From Ignavibacteriales bacterium (GTDB taxonomy: Bacteria; Bacteroidota; Ignavibacteria; UBA10030): a DNA stretch of 64,000 nucleotides. The translations under genes and the position numbers were made by a program. The DNA is taken from contig JAPLFR010000009.1 of assembly GCA_026390575.1 (NCBI GenBank), positions 340,379 to 404,378 of the forward strand. The letters are read 5' to 3'. The notes below the pieces were generated by a model that did not search any database, was not told the origin of the DNA, and saw nothing but the letters and a program-made list of their open reading frames with translations. Shown one piece after another: positions 63,948 to 64,000 of the stretch (position 1 is the stretch's first letter; every line of letters starts with the position of its first letter).

Positions 63948-64000
63948 CGGGGCGTAGCGTAGCCTGGTAGCGCGTGGCGCCTCCGGCGCCAAGATCGGAA
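63948..64000 (+). pseudogene. Second tRNA-Pro-like sequence, cut by window edge
   Basis: CGGGGCGTAG followed by CGTAGCCTGGTAGCGCG gives a normal acceptor 5' strand and D arm. The anticodon arm is again replaced by a 17-nt hairpin, TGGCGCC, TCC, GGCGCCA (63975-63991). Position 33 of the loop would be C, not T. AGATCGGAA follows at the edge. Whether a 3' half exists outside is unknown. Confidence 0.7.

Noticed and set aside
63948..64000. Functional tRNA with anticodon TCC
   Set aside because: Loop position 33 would be C instead of T, the stem is an over-perfect palindrome, and acceptor and D arm are those of tRNA-Pro.

Overview
The window looks like a chromosome piece from the Bacteroidota/Chlorobiota side of the FCB group, most like Ignavibacteria (inference). 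The clues are a bacillithiol synthesis gene (bshA), a SUF operon of the B-C-D-S-U-A-T kind, a head-GIN lipoprotein, very large PAS histidine kinases, and a decayed C-terminus with the FPNPFNPST signature of type IX secretion sorting domains. No 16S gene is present to settle the taxonomy.

Positions 1-13410 are the right part of an integrated mobile element. Its genes are small, AT-rich and nearly all on the minus strand: a conjugation-type ATPase cut by the window edge, a membrane coiled-coil protein, two replication-relaxation-like proteins, an orphan DNA methyltransferase, an ERF annealing protein with an SSB-like partner, RadC, ArdC, a small zincin and two ribbon-helix-helix proteins. The last gene is on the plus strand and encodes a GHKL ATPase joined to a nuclease-like C-terminus, a plausible defence gene. 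The element ends in a 3' fragment of a tRNA-Met gene, as expected for insertion into a tRNA 3' end. The intact tRNA and the integrase should lie left of the window.

Positions 13411-35000 are ordinary chromosome: a GIN lipoprotein; a minus-strand nupC/purine permease/plsC operon; tRNA-Asn; ybaB-recR; two small lipoproteins; pheA; ftsX; a ROK sugar kinase; bshA; an ABC transporter; then an Rrf2 regulator and the operon sufB-C-D-S-U, an A-type carrier and sufT.

Positions 35375-52751 hold superoxide dismutase and a signalling cluster: two giant PAS hybrid kinases (1787 and 1552 residues), a NarX-type kinase with its LuxR-type regulator, and two single-domain receivers. The 3' end of the sod gene recurs as a remnant after each giant kinase, so the block appears to have grown by segmental duplication. 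The kinases themselves are mosaics of one another.

Positions 52969-63780 carry a secreted M28 peptidase, folP, a GT2 glycosyltransferase, pcm, a RAYT (REP-associated tyrosine transposase), a GH2 and a GH3 glycosidase facing apart, and miaA.

The most unusual feature is the load of short hairpins between genes, inside genes and inside tRNA-like sequences. Some are nested within each other. Several have a GTAG foot and occur as inverted pairs, the form of REP/BIME elements. Four defective tRNA-derived sequences (Met, Asn, Pro twice) carry hairpins, and in both Pro copies a 17-nt hairpin exactly replaces the anticodon arm. A RAYT gene flanked by, and containing, its own palindrome lies in the same window.
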